Shown here one piece after another: positions 1 through 14,260 of a stretch of DNA of 35,300 bases; position 1 is the stretch's first letter; each line of letters starts with the position of its first letter. The notes beneath the pieces were generated by a model that was not told the origin of the DNA, did no database searches, and saw only the letters and a list, made by a program, of their open reading frames with translations. Position numbers and translations under genes: made by a program. Source of the DNA: Clavibacter tessellarius (GTDB lineage: Bacteria; Actinomycetota; Actinomycetes; Actinomycetales; Microbacteriaceae); contig NZ_LQXA01000017.1 in the NCBI RefSeq assembly GCF_001618005.1, positions 1 through 35,300 on the forward strand. Reading direction: 5' to 3'.

Positions 1-858
1 TCAGGGCCTCGTCTGGAAGACGCTGCGGGCGGGGGAGGGGGACGGCACGGCGGTGGCGTCGGTGACGACGGACGCGCCCGCGATGAAGTCGGCGAGCTCG
101 CGGCCCTCGACGACCTTGGCGGGGTGCGGCCCGCCCGCGAGCAGGCGCGGGACGAAGTCGAACGGGAGCGGCGTGGCCGACGCCGCGAACACGACGTTGC
201 CGAAGCGGCGGCCCTTGAGCACCTGCGTCTCGGCGAGCGCGGCGACGTGCGGCAGCACGTCCCGGATGGTCGCCGCCTGCCCGCGCGCGAACGCGAGGCC
301 GTGGCCGTCGGCGACGTTGACGGTCATGATCCCGCCGGGCGCGAGGAACGACGCCGCCTCCGCGTGGAACTCGCGGCTCGTGATGTGGGCGGGCGTGCGT
401 GCGCCGCTGAACACGTCCGTCACGACGAGGTCGACGGATCCGCGGAGGCCCTGCGGCAGCCGCCCCAGCACGTCGCGCGCGTCGCCGTAGCGGAGCCGGA
501 TGGAGGCCTTCCGCGACCACGGCAGGTGCTCGCGCACCAGGTCGACGAGGTCCTGCTCCAGCTCGATGACCTGCTGGCGGGATCCGGGCCGGGTGGCCTC
601 GACGTACCGCGGGATGGTGAGGGCGCCGGCGCCGAGGTGCAGCGCCGTGATGGGCTGGCCGGGGTCGCCGAGCAGGTCGATGACGTGCCCCATGCGCTGC
701 ACGTACTCGAAGAACAGCTCACCCGGGTCGTCCATGTTCACGTGCGACTGGGGCGTGCCGTCGACCACGAGCTGGTACGCGCCCGGCACGAACCGGTCGG
801 GCTCGATGACGGCCCGGTGCCCGCTCAGGGACAGGACGGTCGACGGGTGCTCGGGCAT
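1..858 (-). CDS. Spermidine synthase-like (methyltransferase-fold) protein
   Basis: This 285-residue protein is complete; its TGA stop is the first three bases of the window. It resembles the spermidine synthase/PABMT-like Rossmann family. The nucleotide-binding loop LHLGAGALTIPRY lies at residues 73-85, an acidic strand end (VIELEQD) at 97-103, GDARD at 125-129, and the catalytic-region motif VVTDVFSGARTPAHI at 145-159. True spermidine synthases transfer aminopropyl from decarboxylated SAM, but no speD or other polyamine gene is near, so it may be an orphan homologue with another methyl or aminopropyl acceptor. The start is set by a TAGGCT box six bases before the ATG, which suggests a leaderless mRNA. 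The next gene upstream on this strand is the metallo-hydrolase at 912-1580. The fold assignment is firm; the substrate is not known. Confidence 0.85.
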   Translation of the reverse strand: MPEHPSTVLSLSGHRAVIEPDRFVPGAYQLVVDGTPQSHVNMDDPGELFFEYVQRMGHVIDLLGDPGQPITALHLGAGALTIPRYVEATRPGSRQQVIELEQDLVDLVREHLPWSRKASIRLRYGDARDVLGRLPQGLRGSVDLVVTDVFSGARTPAHITSREFHAEAASFLAPGGIMTVNVADGHGLAFARGQAATIRDVLPHVAALAETQVLKGRRFGNVVFAASATPLPFDFVPRLLAGGPHPAKVVEGRELADFIAGASVVTDATAVPSPSPARSVFQTRP

Positions 859-864
859 CTCCTC

Positions 865-870
865 AGCCTA
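865..870 (-). promoter_or_regulatory. Candidate -10 box for a leaderless transcript of the spermidine synthase-like gene
   Basis: On the minus strand TAGGCT is followed by six bases (GAGGAG) and then the ATG at 858. A -10 box here would place the transcription start at or next to the ATG. The GAGGAG touches the ATG directly, too close to act as a normal Shine-Dalgarno site. No clear -35 was seen. Confidence 0.5.
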
Positions 871-911
871 GGCGCAGGCCCCGGGCGTCGACCGGGCGGC
901 CCGGCGTCCCG

Positions 912-1580
912 TCACCAGCCGCGCGCCCGCCAGCCGGCGAGGGATCCGCGCTCGGCGCCGAGCGTCGTCGCGTCGCCGTGGCCGGGGTGCACGATCGCGT
1001 CGTCGGGGAAGCGCGCGAAGAGGCGCTCCCCCACGTCGTCCACCAGCTGCCGGAAGCGGTCCGCGTCGCCTCCCGTGTTCCCGACGCCCCCGGGGAAGAG
1101 CGAGTCGCCCGTGAAGAGGTGCACGCTGCCGTCGCCCGGCTCGAGGACGAGCGCGACGCTCCCCGGGGTGTGGCCGCGGAGCGCGACGACGCCGACCGTC
1201 ACGCCGCCGAACGCCACCTCGTCGCCGTGCGCGAGCCGCCGGTCCGCGTCGACCGGCAGGTCGCCCGCGTCGGCCGCGCCCACGGCGCTGGTCGCGCCGG
1301 TCGCGTCGAGCAGGGCCGCGAGCGCCCCGTGGTGGTCGGCGTGCCCGTGGGTGGTGACGACGACGGCGAGGCGGCCGACGGGATCCGGCTCCGCCACCAG
1401 GGCCAGCAGCCGGTCGACGTCGGCGGCCGCGTCGACGAGCAGGCGCTCGCCGGAGTCGAGGTCGGTGAGGAGGTACGCGTCGTTGTCCATGGGGCCGACG
1501 GAGGCCTTCCGGATCTCCACGTCGCCCGCCCGGTGCACGTGCGAGGGGCCGCCGGAGGTCACGTGCCAGGGAGCGCTCAT
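912..1580 (-). CDS. Metallo-beta-lactamase (MBL) fold hydrolase
   Basis: This 222-residue protein belongs to the MBL superfamily, glyoxalase II-like branch. The metal motif THGHADHH gives H78, H80, D82 and H83. Further ligands are H137 in GHTPGS, D159 in FTGDSLF and H201 in HPGHG. All expected ligands are present, so an active dinuclear metal hydrolase, probably a thioester hydrolase acting in the cytoplasm, is likely. No signal peptide is visible. The length fits single-domain members of about 200-220 residues. It is co-directional with the spermidine synthase-like gene, 53 bases away, and divergent from rpoB. The start is supported by TAGCGT six bases upstream of the ATG. The substrate cannot be told from the sequence. 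Confidence 0.88.
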   Translation of the reverse strand: MSAPWHVTSGGPSHVHRAGDVEIRKASVGPMDNDAYLLTDLDSGERLLVDAAADVDRLLALVAEPDPVGRLAVVVTTHGHADHHGALAALLDATGATSAVGAADAGDLPVDADRRLAHGDEVAFGGVTVGVVALRGHTPGSVALVLEPGDGSVHLFTGDSLFPGGVGNTGGDADRFRQLVDDVGERLFARFPDDAIVHPGHGDATTLGAERGSLAGWRARGW

Positions 1581-1586
1581 GCCCCG

Positions 1587-1592
1587 ACGCTA
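1587..1592 (-). promoter_or_regulatory. Candidate -10 box for a leaderless transcript of the MBL hydrolase
   Basis: On the minus strand TAGCGT is followed by CGGGGC (six bases) and the ATG at 1580. There is no Shine-Dalgarno sequence at normal spacing. This matches the TAnnnT-N6-start arrangement seen at several other genes in the window. Confidence 0.5.
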
Positions 1593-1666
1593 CCCGCGGC
1601 GGGAGGGCCGGGATCAGGGCGACCGGACGTTATACACCGAGACACGCCGAGGATGCAAGATTCCGC

Positions 1667-1695
1667 TGGACATGGCGCGTCGCGACCCGTATGGT
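1667..1695 (+). promoter_or_regulatory. Candidate rpoBC promoter
   Basis: TGGACA (1667-1672, five of six matches to TTGACA) is separated by 17 bases from TATGGT (1690-1695, four of six matches to TATAAT and a fit to TAnnnT). Transcription would start near 1702, giving a leader of about 184 nt before the rpoB TTG. Confidence 0.6.
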
Positions 1696-1885
1696 GATCC
1701 TTTGCGCTCCCACTCCCTTTTGCCTTCATATTGCGGTCGGTCATCGTGTGCGCTCGGGTCCATCCCGAGCCCCACCCGCGAGGTGTGGCGAGCAACTCCA
1801 TCAGGATCGGCACGGGTCACCACCCGGGTCGGTCTCGGCGTATCGACGACATCGGAGCCCGACGGGGCCCACGGAGGTAATTTCC
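1696..1885 (+). promoter_or_regulatory. rpoB 5' leader with hairpins
   Basis: The 305-base interval between the MBL gene and rpoB holds no gene. The leader part has a perfect 7-bp hairpin, GCTCGGG-TCCAT-CCCGAGC (1752-1770), and a smaller CGGGT-CACC-ACCCG (1813-1826). Neither is followed by a U-tract, so they are not plain terminators. The rpoB ribosome-binding site GGAGGT is at 1873-1878. Confidence 0.45.
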
Positions 1886-5374
<3,489 letters not shown>

Positions 5375-5421
5375 GCCCGACACGACTTTCGACTCGAAGC
5401 TTTCCAAGGAGAGAAGGAAAA

Positions 5422-9321
<3,900 letters not shown>

Positions 9322-9348
9322 GACCGCCGGCGCGCGAGCGCACGATGA

Positions 9349-9376
9349 GAAGGGCCCCGCTCCGGCGGGGCCCTTC
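9349..9376 (+). terminator. rpoBC terminator
   Basis: A perfect 12-bp stem (arms 9349-9360 and 9365-9376, core AGGGCCCCGC/GCGGGGCCCT) closes on the loop TCCG and is followed by CTCGT. It is very stable but has only a weak T-run, as is common in high-GC actinobacteria. Confidence 0.85.
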
Positions 9377-9406
9377 CTCGTCCCCGGCCCCTCTCCCGGC
9401 CGGCGA

Positions 9407-9412
9407 TACAGT
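9407..9412 (+). promoter_or_regulatory. Candidate -10 box for the gene at 9457
   Basis: TACAGT fits TAnnnT. It sits just after the rpoBC terminator and 44 bases before the GTG start, with AGGAGG in between. No good -35 was seen. Confidence 0.4.
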
Positions 9413-9456
9413 GGGGCGCGTACCGGCGGCCCCGCGCTGGGACCCGAGGAGGCGTC

Positions 9457-9939
9457 GTGCGGATGCTCGAGGACGTGGTCCTGGCCTGGCGCGCGCACGC
9501 CCTCCGCCACGCGACCGAGGCGGCCTCGTCGGCGACCGGGCCGTGCGGATCCTGCGCCGCGTGCGACGCGTCCGCGTTCGCCCAGCACGAGGCGATCCCC
9601 CGCGACGCCCCGCACTCCGCCATGCACCCGCTGCTCGCCGCCCTCGAGACGGCCCGCGCCGAGGCCGCCCAGGACGCACGCGAGCGCCTCTACCTCGACT
9701 CCCGCGGCCCCGTGTACCGCGACCATCCCTTCGGCATGCCCGCGTTCGTCGACTACGGCGAGCACCACGCGGAGATCCAGCAGGCGGTCGACGCCGCCCT
9801 CGCACGCGAGCTGGCGCCTCTCGCGCCCGTCATCCGCCAGGCCCTCGACCGCATCGTGAACCTGCGGCTCGAGGAGCTCGAGGGCGAGATCGGCCCTGTG
9901 GGGGAAGGCGACGGCACGGATCCCGAGCCGCTCTTCTGA
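9457..9939 (+). CDS. Unrecognised protein with an N-terminal CxxCxxC cluster
   Basis: This 160-residue protein is not one I recognise. The start is GTG at 9457 or ATG at 9463; AGGAGG at 9447-9452 is four or ten bases upstream, so both are possible. It is soluble, with no signal peptide or membrane segment. Residues 30-36 (CGSCAAC) give C30, C33 and C36, a spacing that could bind a metal or be redox-active. His residues are frequent around it (H14, H18, H44, H53, H57). The rest is mostly predicted helix rich in Ala, Glu and Arg, with a conserved-looking aromatic patch (YLDSRGPVYRDHPFGMPAFV). It stands alone between the rpoC terminator and the ABC importer. It may be a lineage-specific protein; no function is proposed. 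Confidence 0.75.
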   Translation: MRMLEDVVLAWRAHALRHATEAASSATGPCGSCAACDASAFAQHEAIPRDAPHSAMHPLLAALETARAEAAQDARERLYLDSRGPVYRDHPFGMPAFVDYGEHHAEIQQAVDAALARELAPLAPVIRQALDRIVNLRLEELEGEIGPVGEGDGTDPEPLF

Positions 9940-9991
9940 CGGGCGGGTGAGTCGCCGCGCCGGCCGGGCGTCATCCGCCGACATGGGAATA

Positions 9992-10006
9992 CCGACGTGG
10001 CGTCGG
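9992..10006 (+). other. Small hairpin upstream of the ABC importer
   Basis: CCGACG-TGG-CGTCGG forms a 6-bp stem in the 179-base gap before the solute-binding protein gene. It could be an operator or a leader stem. I saw no clear promoter boxes in this gap. Confidence 0.25.
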
Positions 10007-10118
10007 CGTTGAGACCATGGCGGACGGCGCTCCCCGGCAGATCCGGGCATCCCGCCGCCGCTTCCGCATCCCGCACGCGCCGATCCCCCGCGGATCCGCC
10101 GAGAACGCAAGGACCCCC

Positions 10119-10967
10119 ATGACCCTCCGCTCCCGCCTCCGTCCCGCACTCGCCCTCACGGGCCTCGTCGCCGTCGCCGCCCTCGGCCTCGCCGGCTGCG
10201 CCTCGGGCGACGCGGGCACGGGCGGCGGCACGGGCACCTCCGGCACGCCGGCAGCCGCCTCGAGCCTCTCCGACGTGAAGGCCGCGGGCGAGCTGGTCAT
10301 CGGCACCGAGGGCACCTACTCGCCGTTCTCCTTCCACGAGGGATCCGGCTCCGGCGCGCTCTCCGGCTACGACGTCGAGGTCGCCACGGCGGTCGCGGGG
10401 AAGCTCGGCGTGAAGCCGGTCTTCGAGGAGACCCAGTTCGACGGGATCTTCGCCGGCCTCGAGTCCGGCCGCTGGGACGTCATCGCGAACCAGATCTCCA
10501 TCACCGACGACCGGAAGAAGGCCTACGACTTCTCCGAGCCGTACACGGTGTCGCCGGGCGTGATCATCGTGAAGGGCTCGGACTCCGGCATCTCCTCGTT
10601 CACCGACCTCGCCGGCAAGACCACCGCGCAGTCGCTCACCAGCAACTGGAACGAGCTCGCCACGAAGAGCGGCGCCAAGGTGGAGGCCGTCGAGGGCTTC
10701 GCGCAGGCCGTCGCGCTCCTCCAGCAGGGCCGGGTCGACGCGACGATCAACGACCGCCTCACGCTCCTCGACTACCAGAAGCAGCAGGGCGCCTCCGACC
10801 TGCAGGTCGCCGCCGAGACCGACGACCCGTCGCTCAGCGCGCTCGTCTTCCGCAAGGGCAGCGACGACCTCGTCACCGCGGTCGACCAGGCCCTCGCCGA
10901 CCTGCGCGCCGACGGCACGCTCGCGCAGATCTCCGAGAAGTACTTCGGCGCGGACGTCTCCCAGTAG
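10119..10967 (+). CDS. Amino acid ABC transporter solute-binding lipoprotein
   Basis: This 282-residue lipoprotein belongs to the family 3 solute-binding proteins (polar amino acid or cystine type). The open frame begins earlier, but ATG 10119 is chosen because AAGGA (10109-10113) precedes it and the protein then starts with a lipoprotein signal: basic MTLRSRLR, a hydrophobic stretch, and the lipobox LAGC with lipidated C27. A Gly/Thr/Ser linker follows to about residue 50. Ligand-binding lobe motifs include GTEGTYSPFSF, LSGYDVEVATAVAGKLG, GLESGRWDVIANQISIT and FSEPY. It should sit on the outer face of the membrane and hand its ligand to the permease at 11012. The ligand is inferred to be cystine or a similar amino acid from overall resemblance; other amino acids are possible. 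Confidence 0.92.
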   Translation: MTLRSRLRPALALTGLVAVAALGLAGCASGDAGTGGGTGTSGTPAAASSLSDVKAAGELVIGTEGTYSPFSFHEGSGSGALSGYDVEVATAVAGKLGVKPVFEETQFDGIFAGLESGRWDVIANQISITDDRKKAYDFSEPYTVSPGVIIVKGSDSGISSFTDLAGKTTAQSLTSNWNELATKSGAKVEAVEGFAQAVALLQQGRVDATINDRLTLLDYQKQQGASDLQVAAETDDPSLSALVFRKGSDDLVTAVDQALADLRADGTLAQISEKYFGADVSQ

Positions 10968-10976
10968 CCGCCCGCG

Positions 10977-10982
10977 TACGCT
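10977..10982 (+). promoter_or_regulatory. Candidate internal -10 box before the permease gene
   Basis: TACGCT fits TAnnnT and would start a transcript near 10989, about 23 nt before the permease ATG. The intervening bases hold the G-rich ribosome site. It may let the permease and ATPase genes be expressed apart from the binding protein. Confidence 0.3.
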
Positions 10983-11011
10983 GACGGACGAGGACGGGAC
11001 GAGGGGGACGC

Positions 11012-11677
11012 ATGTCGAGGGAGTGGGAGCTGATCCTGTCGTCCTTCGGGCCGCTCGCGCTCGAGACGATCCGCGGCACCATACCGCTCGCGCTCGTCAC
11101 GTTCGTCCTCGGGCTCGTGATCGCGCTGGGCATCGCGCTGATGCGCCTCTACGGCAACCGCGTGGTCTCCGCGATCGCCCGGTTCTACATCTCCGTCGTG
11201 CGGGGCACGCCGCTGCTGGTGCAGCTCTTCGTCATCTTCTACGGCCTCCCGGCCATCGGCGTCGTGCTGCCGCCGTGGCCGAGCGCGGTCATCGCCCTGT
11301 CGGTGAACGTCGGCGGGTACGCCGCCGAGATCATCCGGGCGTCGATCCTCTCCGTGCCCCGCGGGCAGTGGGAGGCGGGCCACACCATCGGCATGTCCCG
11401 GGCCATGACGCTGCGGCGCGTCATCGTGCCGCAGGCCGCGCGTGTGTCCGTGCCGCCGCTGTCGAACACCTTCATCAGCCTCGTGAAGGACACGTCCCTC
11501 ACCTCGACCATCCTCGTGACCGAGCTCTTCCGGCAGTCGCAGCAGATCGCGGCCGTCACGGGCGAGTTCATGATCCTCTACCTCGAGGCCGCGCTGATCT
11601 ACTGGCTCGTCTGCCTCGTGCTGTCGTTCGCGCAGACCCGCCTCGAGAGGAGGCTCGACCGGTATGTCGCCCACTGA
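11012..11677 (+). CDS. Amino acid ABC transporter permease (HisM type)
   Basis: This 221-residue inner-membrane permease belongs to the His/Glu/Gln/Arg importer family. Hydrophobic segments lie at about 22-46, 55-85, 88-108, 150-170 and 185-210. The family motif RGTPLLVQLF is at 64-73. The EAA loop that docks the ATPase is EAGHTIGMSRAMTLRRVIVPQA at 121-142, which I give in two parts here: EAGHTIGMSR and AMTLRRVIVPQA. The later segment NTFISLVKDTSL is also typical. A G-rich ribosome site (GAGGGGG) lies just upstream of the ATG. It probably forms a homodimer, since only one permease gene is present. Its last 14 bases overlap the ATPase gene, which indicates translational coupling. Confidence 0.93.
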   Translation: MSREWELILSSFGPLALETIRGTIPLALVTFVLGLVIALGIALMRLYGNRVVSAIARFYISVVRGTPLLVQLFVIFYGLPAIGVVLPPWPSAVIALSVNVGGYAAEIIRASILSVPRGQWEAGHTIGMSRAMTLRRVIVPQAARVSVPPLSNTFISLVKDTSLTSTILVTELFRQSQQIAAVTGEFMILYLEAALIYWLVCLVLSFAQTRLERRLDRYVAH

Positions 11678-12494
11678 TCCCGCGCCCGTGGCGCCCCGTG
11701 CGCCCGGAGAGCCCGTCCTCACCGTCCGGGGGCTCCGCAAGTCGTTCGGCGACAACGAGGTCCTCCGCTCCATCGACCTCGAGGTGCGCCGCGGCGGCGT
11801 GACCGCGCTCATCGGCCCGAGCGGATCCGGCAAGACCACCGTCCTCCGCTCGCTCAACGGCCTCGAGGTGCCCGAGGCCGGCGTCGTCGAGGTGGCGGCC
11901 GCCGACGCCGACTCGCGCGCCGGCACCACGGGCCCGCTCCGCGTGGACTTCGGCGCGAAGCCGCGGAACCGCGAGCTCCTCGCCCTCCGCGACCGCTCCG
12001 CGATGGTCTTCCAGCAGTACAACCTGTTCCCGCACCGGACGGTGCTGGAGAACGTCATCGAGGGTCCTGTCCACGTGCAGCGCCGGCCCGTGGCCGAGGC
12101 GACGCGCGAGGCGGAGGAGCTGCTCGCGCGCGTCGGCCTCGCCGACAAACGCGACCAGCACCCGTTCCAGCTCTCCGGCGGCCAGCAGCAGCGCGTGGGC
12201 ATCGTGCGCGCGCTCGCGCTGCGGCCGCAGATCCTGCTCTTCGACGAGCCGACGTCCGCGCTCGACCCGGAGCTCGTGGGCGAGGTGCTGAGCGTGATCA
12301 AGGAGCTCGCCGACGAGTCCTGGACGATGGTGATCGTGACGCACGAGCTCGCGTTCGCCCGGCAGGTCGCGGACGAGGTCGTCTTCATGGACGGCGGGGT
12401 CGTGGTCGAGCGCGGGCATCCGTCGCAGCTGCTCCAGCACCCGGCCGAGGAGCGCACGCGGCGCTTCCTCCAGCGCCTCCTCGAGCCGTTCTAG
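11664..12494 (+). CDS. Amino acid ABC transporter ATP-binding protein
   Basis: This 276-residue cytoplasmic ATPase belongs to the polar amino acid importer class (GlnQ/HisP type). The Walker A is GPSGSGKT at 51-58, the Q-loop has Q117, the signature LSGGQQQRV begins at 170, the Walker B LLFDE is at 191-195, the D-loop is SALD, and the H-loop has H227 in VTHELAF. All catalytic residues are intact. The protein has an N-terminal extension of about 18 residues (Pro- and Ala-rich) before the fold. A second insertion of about 25 residues, around 80-105, lies between the Walker A and the Q-loop and is longer than in GlnQ. The ATG start at 11664 overlaps the permease end. It completes a three-gene importer with the binding protein and permease. 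Confidence 0.94.
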   Translation: MSPTDPAPVAPRAPGEPVLTVRGLRKSFGDNEVLRSIDLEVRRGGVTALIGPSGSGKTTVLRSLNGLEVPEAGVVEVAAADADSRAGTTGPLRVDFGAKPRNRELLALRDRSAMVFQQYNLFPHRTVLENVIEGPVHVQRRPVAEATREAEELLARVGLADKRDQHPFQLSGGQQQRVGIVRALALRPQILLFDEPTSALDPELVGEVLSVIKELADESWTMVIVTHELAFARQVADEVVFMDGGVVVERGHPSQLLQHPAEERTRRFLQRLLEPF

Positions 12495-12555
12495 GCCCCC
12501 TGTCCGTTCTGGCCGATCCCCGGCACGCCGCCCGGGTGCGCGGCCCGCGCCGAGG

Positions 12556-12561
12556 TAGGTT
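12556..12561 (+). promoter_or_regulatory. Candidate -10 box for a leaderless transcript of the gene at 12568
   Basis: TAGGTT is followed by six bases (CGTGCC) and the ATG. No Shine-Dalgarno sequence is present. The same hexamer and spacing precede the topoisomerase gene at 18731. Confidence 0.5.
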
Positions 12562-12567
12562 CGTGCC

Positions 12568-13551
12568 ATGACCGACGACAGGCCCGCCCCGCACCGACAG
12601 CCCGACGAGGCCGACCAGCCGCGGGACGCCCGCCCCGCCGACGAGTCGACGGCCGCCGCCTTCGACGACGGCCCCGCCGACCGCACGGTCGACGACGCCC
12701 GCGCCGACAACACCTCGACCTTCGACGAGACGGCCTTCGCCGCCCCGGTCGACGAGGACCACGAGTCCCGCGAGGCACGCGAGCGCGAGTCCCGCGAGGC
12801 GGAGGCCCGCATCGCCGAGGCCCGCGAGCGCGATGCCCGGGAGCGCGAGTCCCGCGAGGTCGAGGCGCGCGAGGCGGAGGCGCGCCAGCGCGACGTCGAG
12901 GAGCGGGAGCGCCGCGAGCGCGAGGCCCGCGAGGCCGACGCCCGCGAGCGCGACGAGCGCGACCGCCGGGCCCGCGACGAGGAGACGGCGCGCCAGTCGC
13001 AGCCCATCTACGTCCAGGCGCCGACCCCGCCGGAGAAGCGCGGCAACCGCGGCTTCGGCGTGCTCATCGCCGTCGTCGCCGGCATCCTCTTCGCCCTGCT
13101 CTTCTCGCTCGGCGCAGCGCTCCTCGGCTCGGTCCGCGACCCGAACGCGTTCGGCGACTCCTTCACGCGCTACATCTCGTCGCCCGTCTTCTACGTCCCG
13201 GCGATCGCGTTCCTCGTCCTGTTCGTCCTGTTGACGCTCCTCGTGAACCGCGGCGGCTGGTGGGCGTTCGTCCTCGGCGGCCTGCCGATGGCGATCCTCG
13301 TCTACGTCGCCTACGTCGCGACGCGCCTCCTGCAGAACGACGTGCTCGCCCTGGCGCCGTCCGAGCAGGCGCTCGTGCTGCAGCGCATCGTGACCTTCCC
13401 CGACGGGATCCTCGCGGGCCTGCTCGCGCGCGAGCTCATCACCTGGTTCGGCCTCGGCATCAGCGCCCGCGGTCGCCGCGTGAAGGCCAAGAACACCGAG
13501 GCGCGCGCCGAGTACGACCGCAAGCTGCAGGAGCAGCCGGACCACCGCTGA
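12568..13551 (+). CDS. Unrecognised membrane protein with a long Glu/Arg-rich helix
   Basis: This 327-residue protein has three visible parts. Residues 1-65 are acidic, Asp- and Ala-rich and probably disordered. Residues 66-142 are an almost pure Glu/Arg/Ala/Asp segment (units such as REARERESREAEAR) that should form a long charged helix or coiled coil. A Pro-rich linker (QAPTPPEKRG) then leads to membrane segments at about 163-187, 207-226 and 231-252, plus a shorter hydrophobic stretch near 279-295. The basic tail (ARGRRVKAK) suggests a cytoplasmic C-terminus. The charged helix would lie on the cytoplasmic side by the positive-inside rule. I do not recognise the family. It follows the ABC importer by 73 bases and has its own apparent leaderless promoter, so it is probably not part of that system. 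Confidence 0.85.
   Translation: MTDDRPAPHRQPDEADQPRDARPADESTAAAFDDGPADRTVDDARADNTSTFDETAFAAPVDEDHESREARERESREAEARIAEARERDARERESREVEAREAEARQRDVEERERREREAREADARERDERDRRARDEETARQSQPIYVQAPTPPEKRGNRGFGVLIAVVAGILFALLFSLGAALLGSVRDPNAFGDSFTRYISSPVFYVPAIAFLVLFVLLTLLVNRGGWWAFVLGGLPMAILVYVAYVATRLLQNDVLALAPSEQALVLQRIVTFPDGILAGLLARELITWFGLGISARGRRVKAKNTEARAEYDRKLQEQPDHR
12763..12993 (+). repeat. Degenerate Glu/Arg codon repeat inside the membrane protein gene
   Basis: This stretch encodes the charged helix. A 19-base unit, GAGCGCGAGTCCCGCGAGG, occurs exactly at 12781-12799 and again at 12841-12859, a 60-base (20-codon) offset. The rest is looser GAGGCCCGC-like repetition. The pattern suggests growth by in-frame duplication. 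Confidence 0.7.
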
Positions 13552-13558
13552 CGCGTGA

Positions 13559-13564
13559 CAGGCT
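13559..13564 (+). promoter_or_regulatory. Weak candidate -10 box for the gene at 13571
   Basis: CAGGCT lies six bases before the GTG start, the same position as TAGGTT at two other genes, but it lacks the first T of the consensus. The bases between (GGGGGA) abut the GTG and are too close to serve as a standard ribosome site. Confidence 0.25.
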
Positions 13565-13570
13565 GGGGGA

Positions 13571-13996
13571 GTGATCCCCCTCCTGGCCGCCGTGATGCAC
13601 GTCGCGCTCGTCGTCTGCCTCTTCGGCTTCGTCGCCCTGTTCGGAGGCGACGACGTGATCCCCGAGCGGGATGCCGGCGTGCTGCTCGGCCCGGTCATGG
13701 TGGTCTCGGCCACCCTCGTCTTCGCCGGCGGGCTGATCCGCACGACGCGGGAGGCCGACCGCGAGCGCCGGATCCCGGCGGCCGGGGTGCTCGGCTGGGC
13801 TGCGGCGTCGTGGCTGGCCTACGGGATCCTCGGCGGCGCGCTCTACCTCCTCGGCGGGGCCGACGCGTTCGCGAGCCTCGCGTTCGCCGGGCGGCATCTG
13901 GCGGATCCGTTCGGGATCGCCGTGCTCGGGGTATCCGCGCTCCTCGGCCTCGGGGCCGTGGCCTTGGCCGCTCGGGGCCCCTCGTCCACCGTTTGA
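13571..13996 (+). CDS. Unrecognised small membrane protein
   Basis: This 141-residue protein is largely hydrophobic, with four likely membrane segments at about 4-25, 38-56, 71-95 and 113-135. Residues 59-69 (TREADRERRIP) form a charged loop. There is no signal peptide, enzyme motif or recognisable domain. The start is GTG at 13571, only 19 bases after the stop of the previous gene. Its stop codon falls inside the -35 box of the rpsL promoter, so the str operon promoter begins where this gene ends. The codon usage is like that of its neighbours. The family is unknown to me; it may be paired with the charged-helix membrane protein, but this rests only on adjacency. Confidence 0.72.
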   Translation: MIPLLAAVMHVALVVCLFGFVALFGGDDVIPERDAGVLLGPVMVVSATLVFAGGLIRTTREADRERRIPAAGVLGWAAASWLAYGILGGALYLLGGADAFASLAFAGRHLADPFGIAVLGVSALLGLGAVALAARGPSSTV

Positions 13997-14021
13997 CCGG
14001 CGAGTCGCGGAACTGTATCGT
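13993..14021 (+). promoter_or_regulatory. Promoter of the str operon (rpsL)
   Basis: TTGACC (13993-13998) is separated by 17 bases from TATCGT (14016-14021). The -35 is five of six to consensus. The predicted start near 14028 gives a leader of about 230 nt before the rpsL GTG. This leader holds GC-rich imperfect inverted repeats (for example GCGGAC near 14164 and GTCCGC near 14198) but no open frame I would support. Confidence 0.65.
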
Positions 14022-14260
14022 TGCGGGGGTGTGCGCTCAGGCGTGCGCTCGTGTCGTGCCGTGAAGTCGGGGCGCCCGAGCCGGCCATACGCGCACCGTC
14101 CAGGGTTCGGTCATTCGGCCGGCCCCCACGGCATACCCGCCGGCGCCTCCCACTCCCGTGGTCGGCGGACGCGCGGGTCCAGTTGAACTCGATCCCGTCC
14201 GCGGGCGTCGAATGCTGACCATCAACCCGCTGTCACCGTGCAGCATCGAGGAGTCCCGTA

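Noticed and set aside
1691-1885. A 65-residue N-terminal extension of RpoB
   Set aside because: The extra frame covers the promoter -10 and leader hairpin, has unlike composition, and a good ribosome site precedes the TTG at 1886.
10017-10118. A 34-residue upstream extension of the solute-binding protein
   Set aside because: It would bury the lipoprotein signal; ATG 10119 has a ribosome site and starts a correct signal peptide with lipobox.
12763-12993. Possible CRISPR or tandem DNA repeat
   Set aside because: The repeats are in-frame Glu/Arg codons of one protein, imperfect and without unique spacers.
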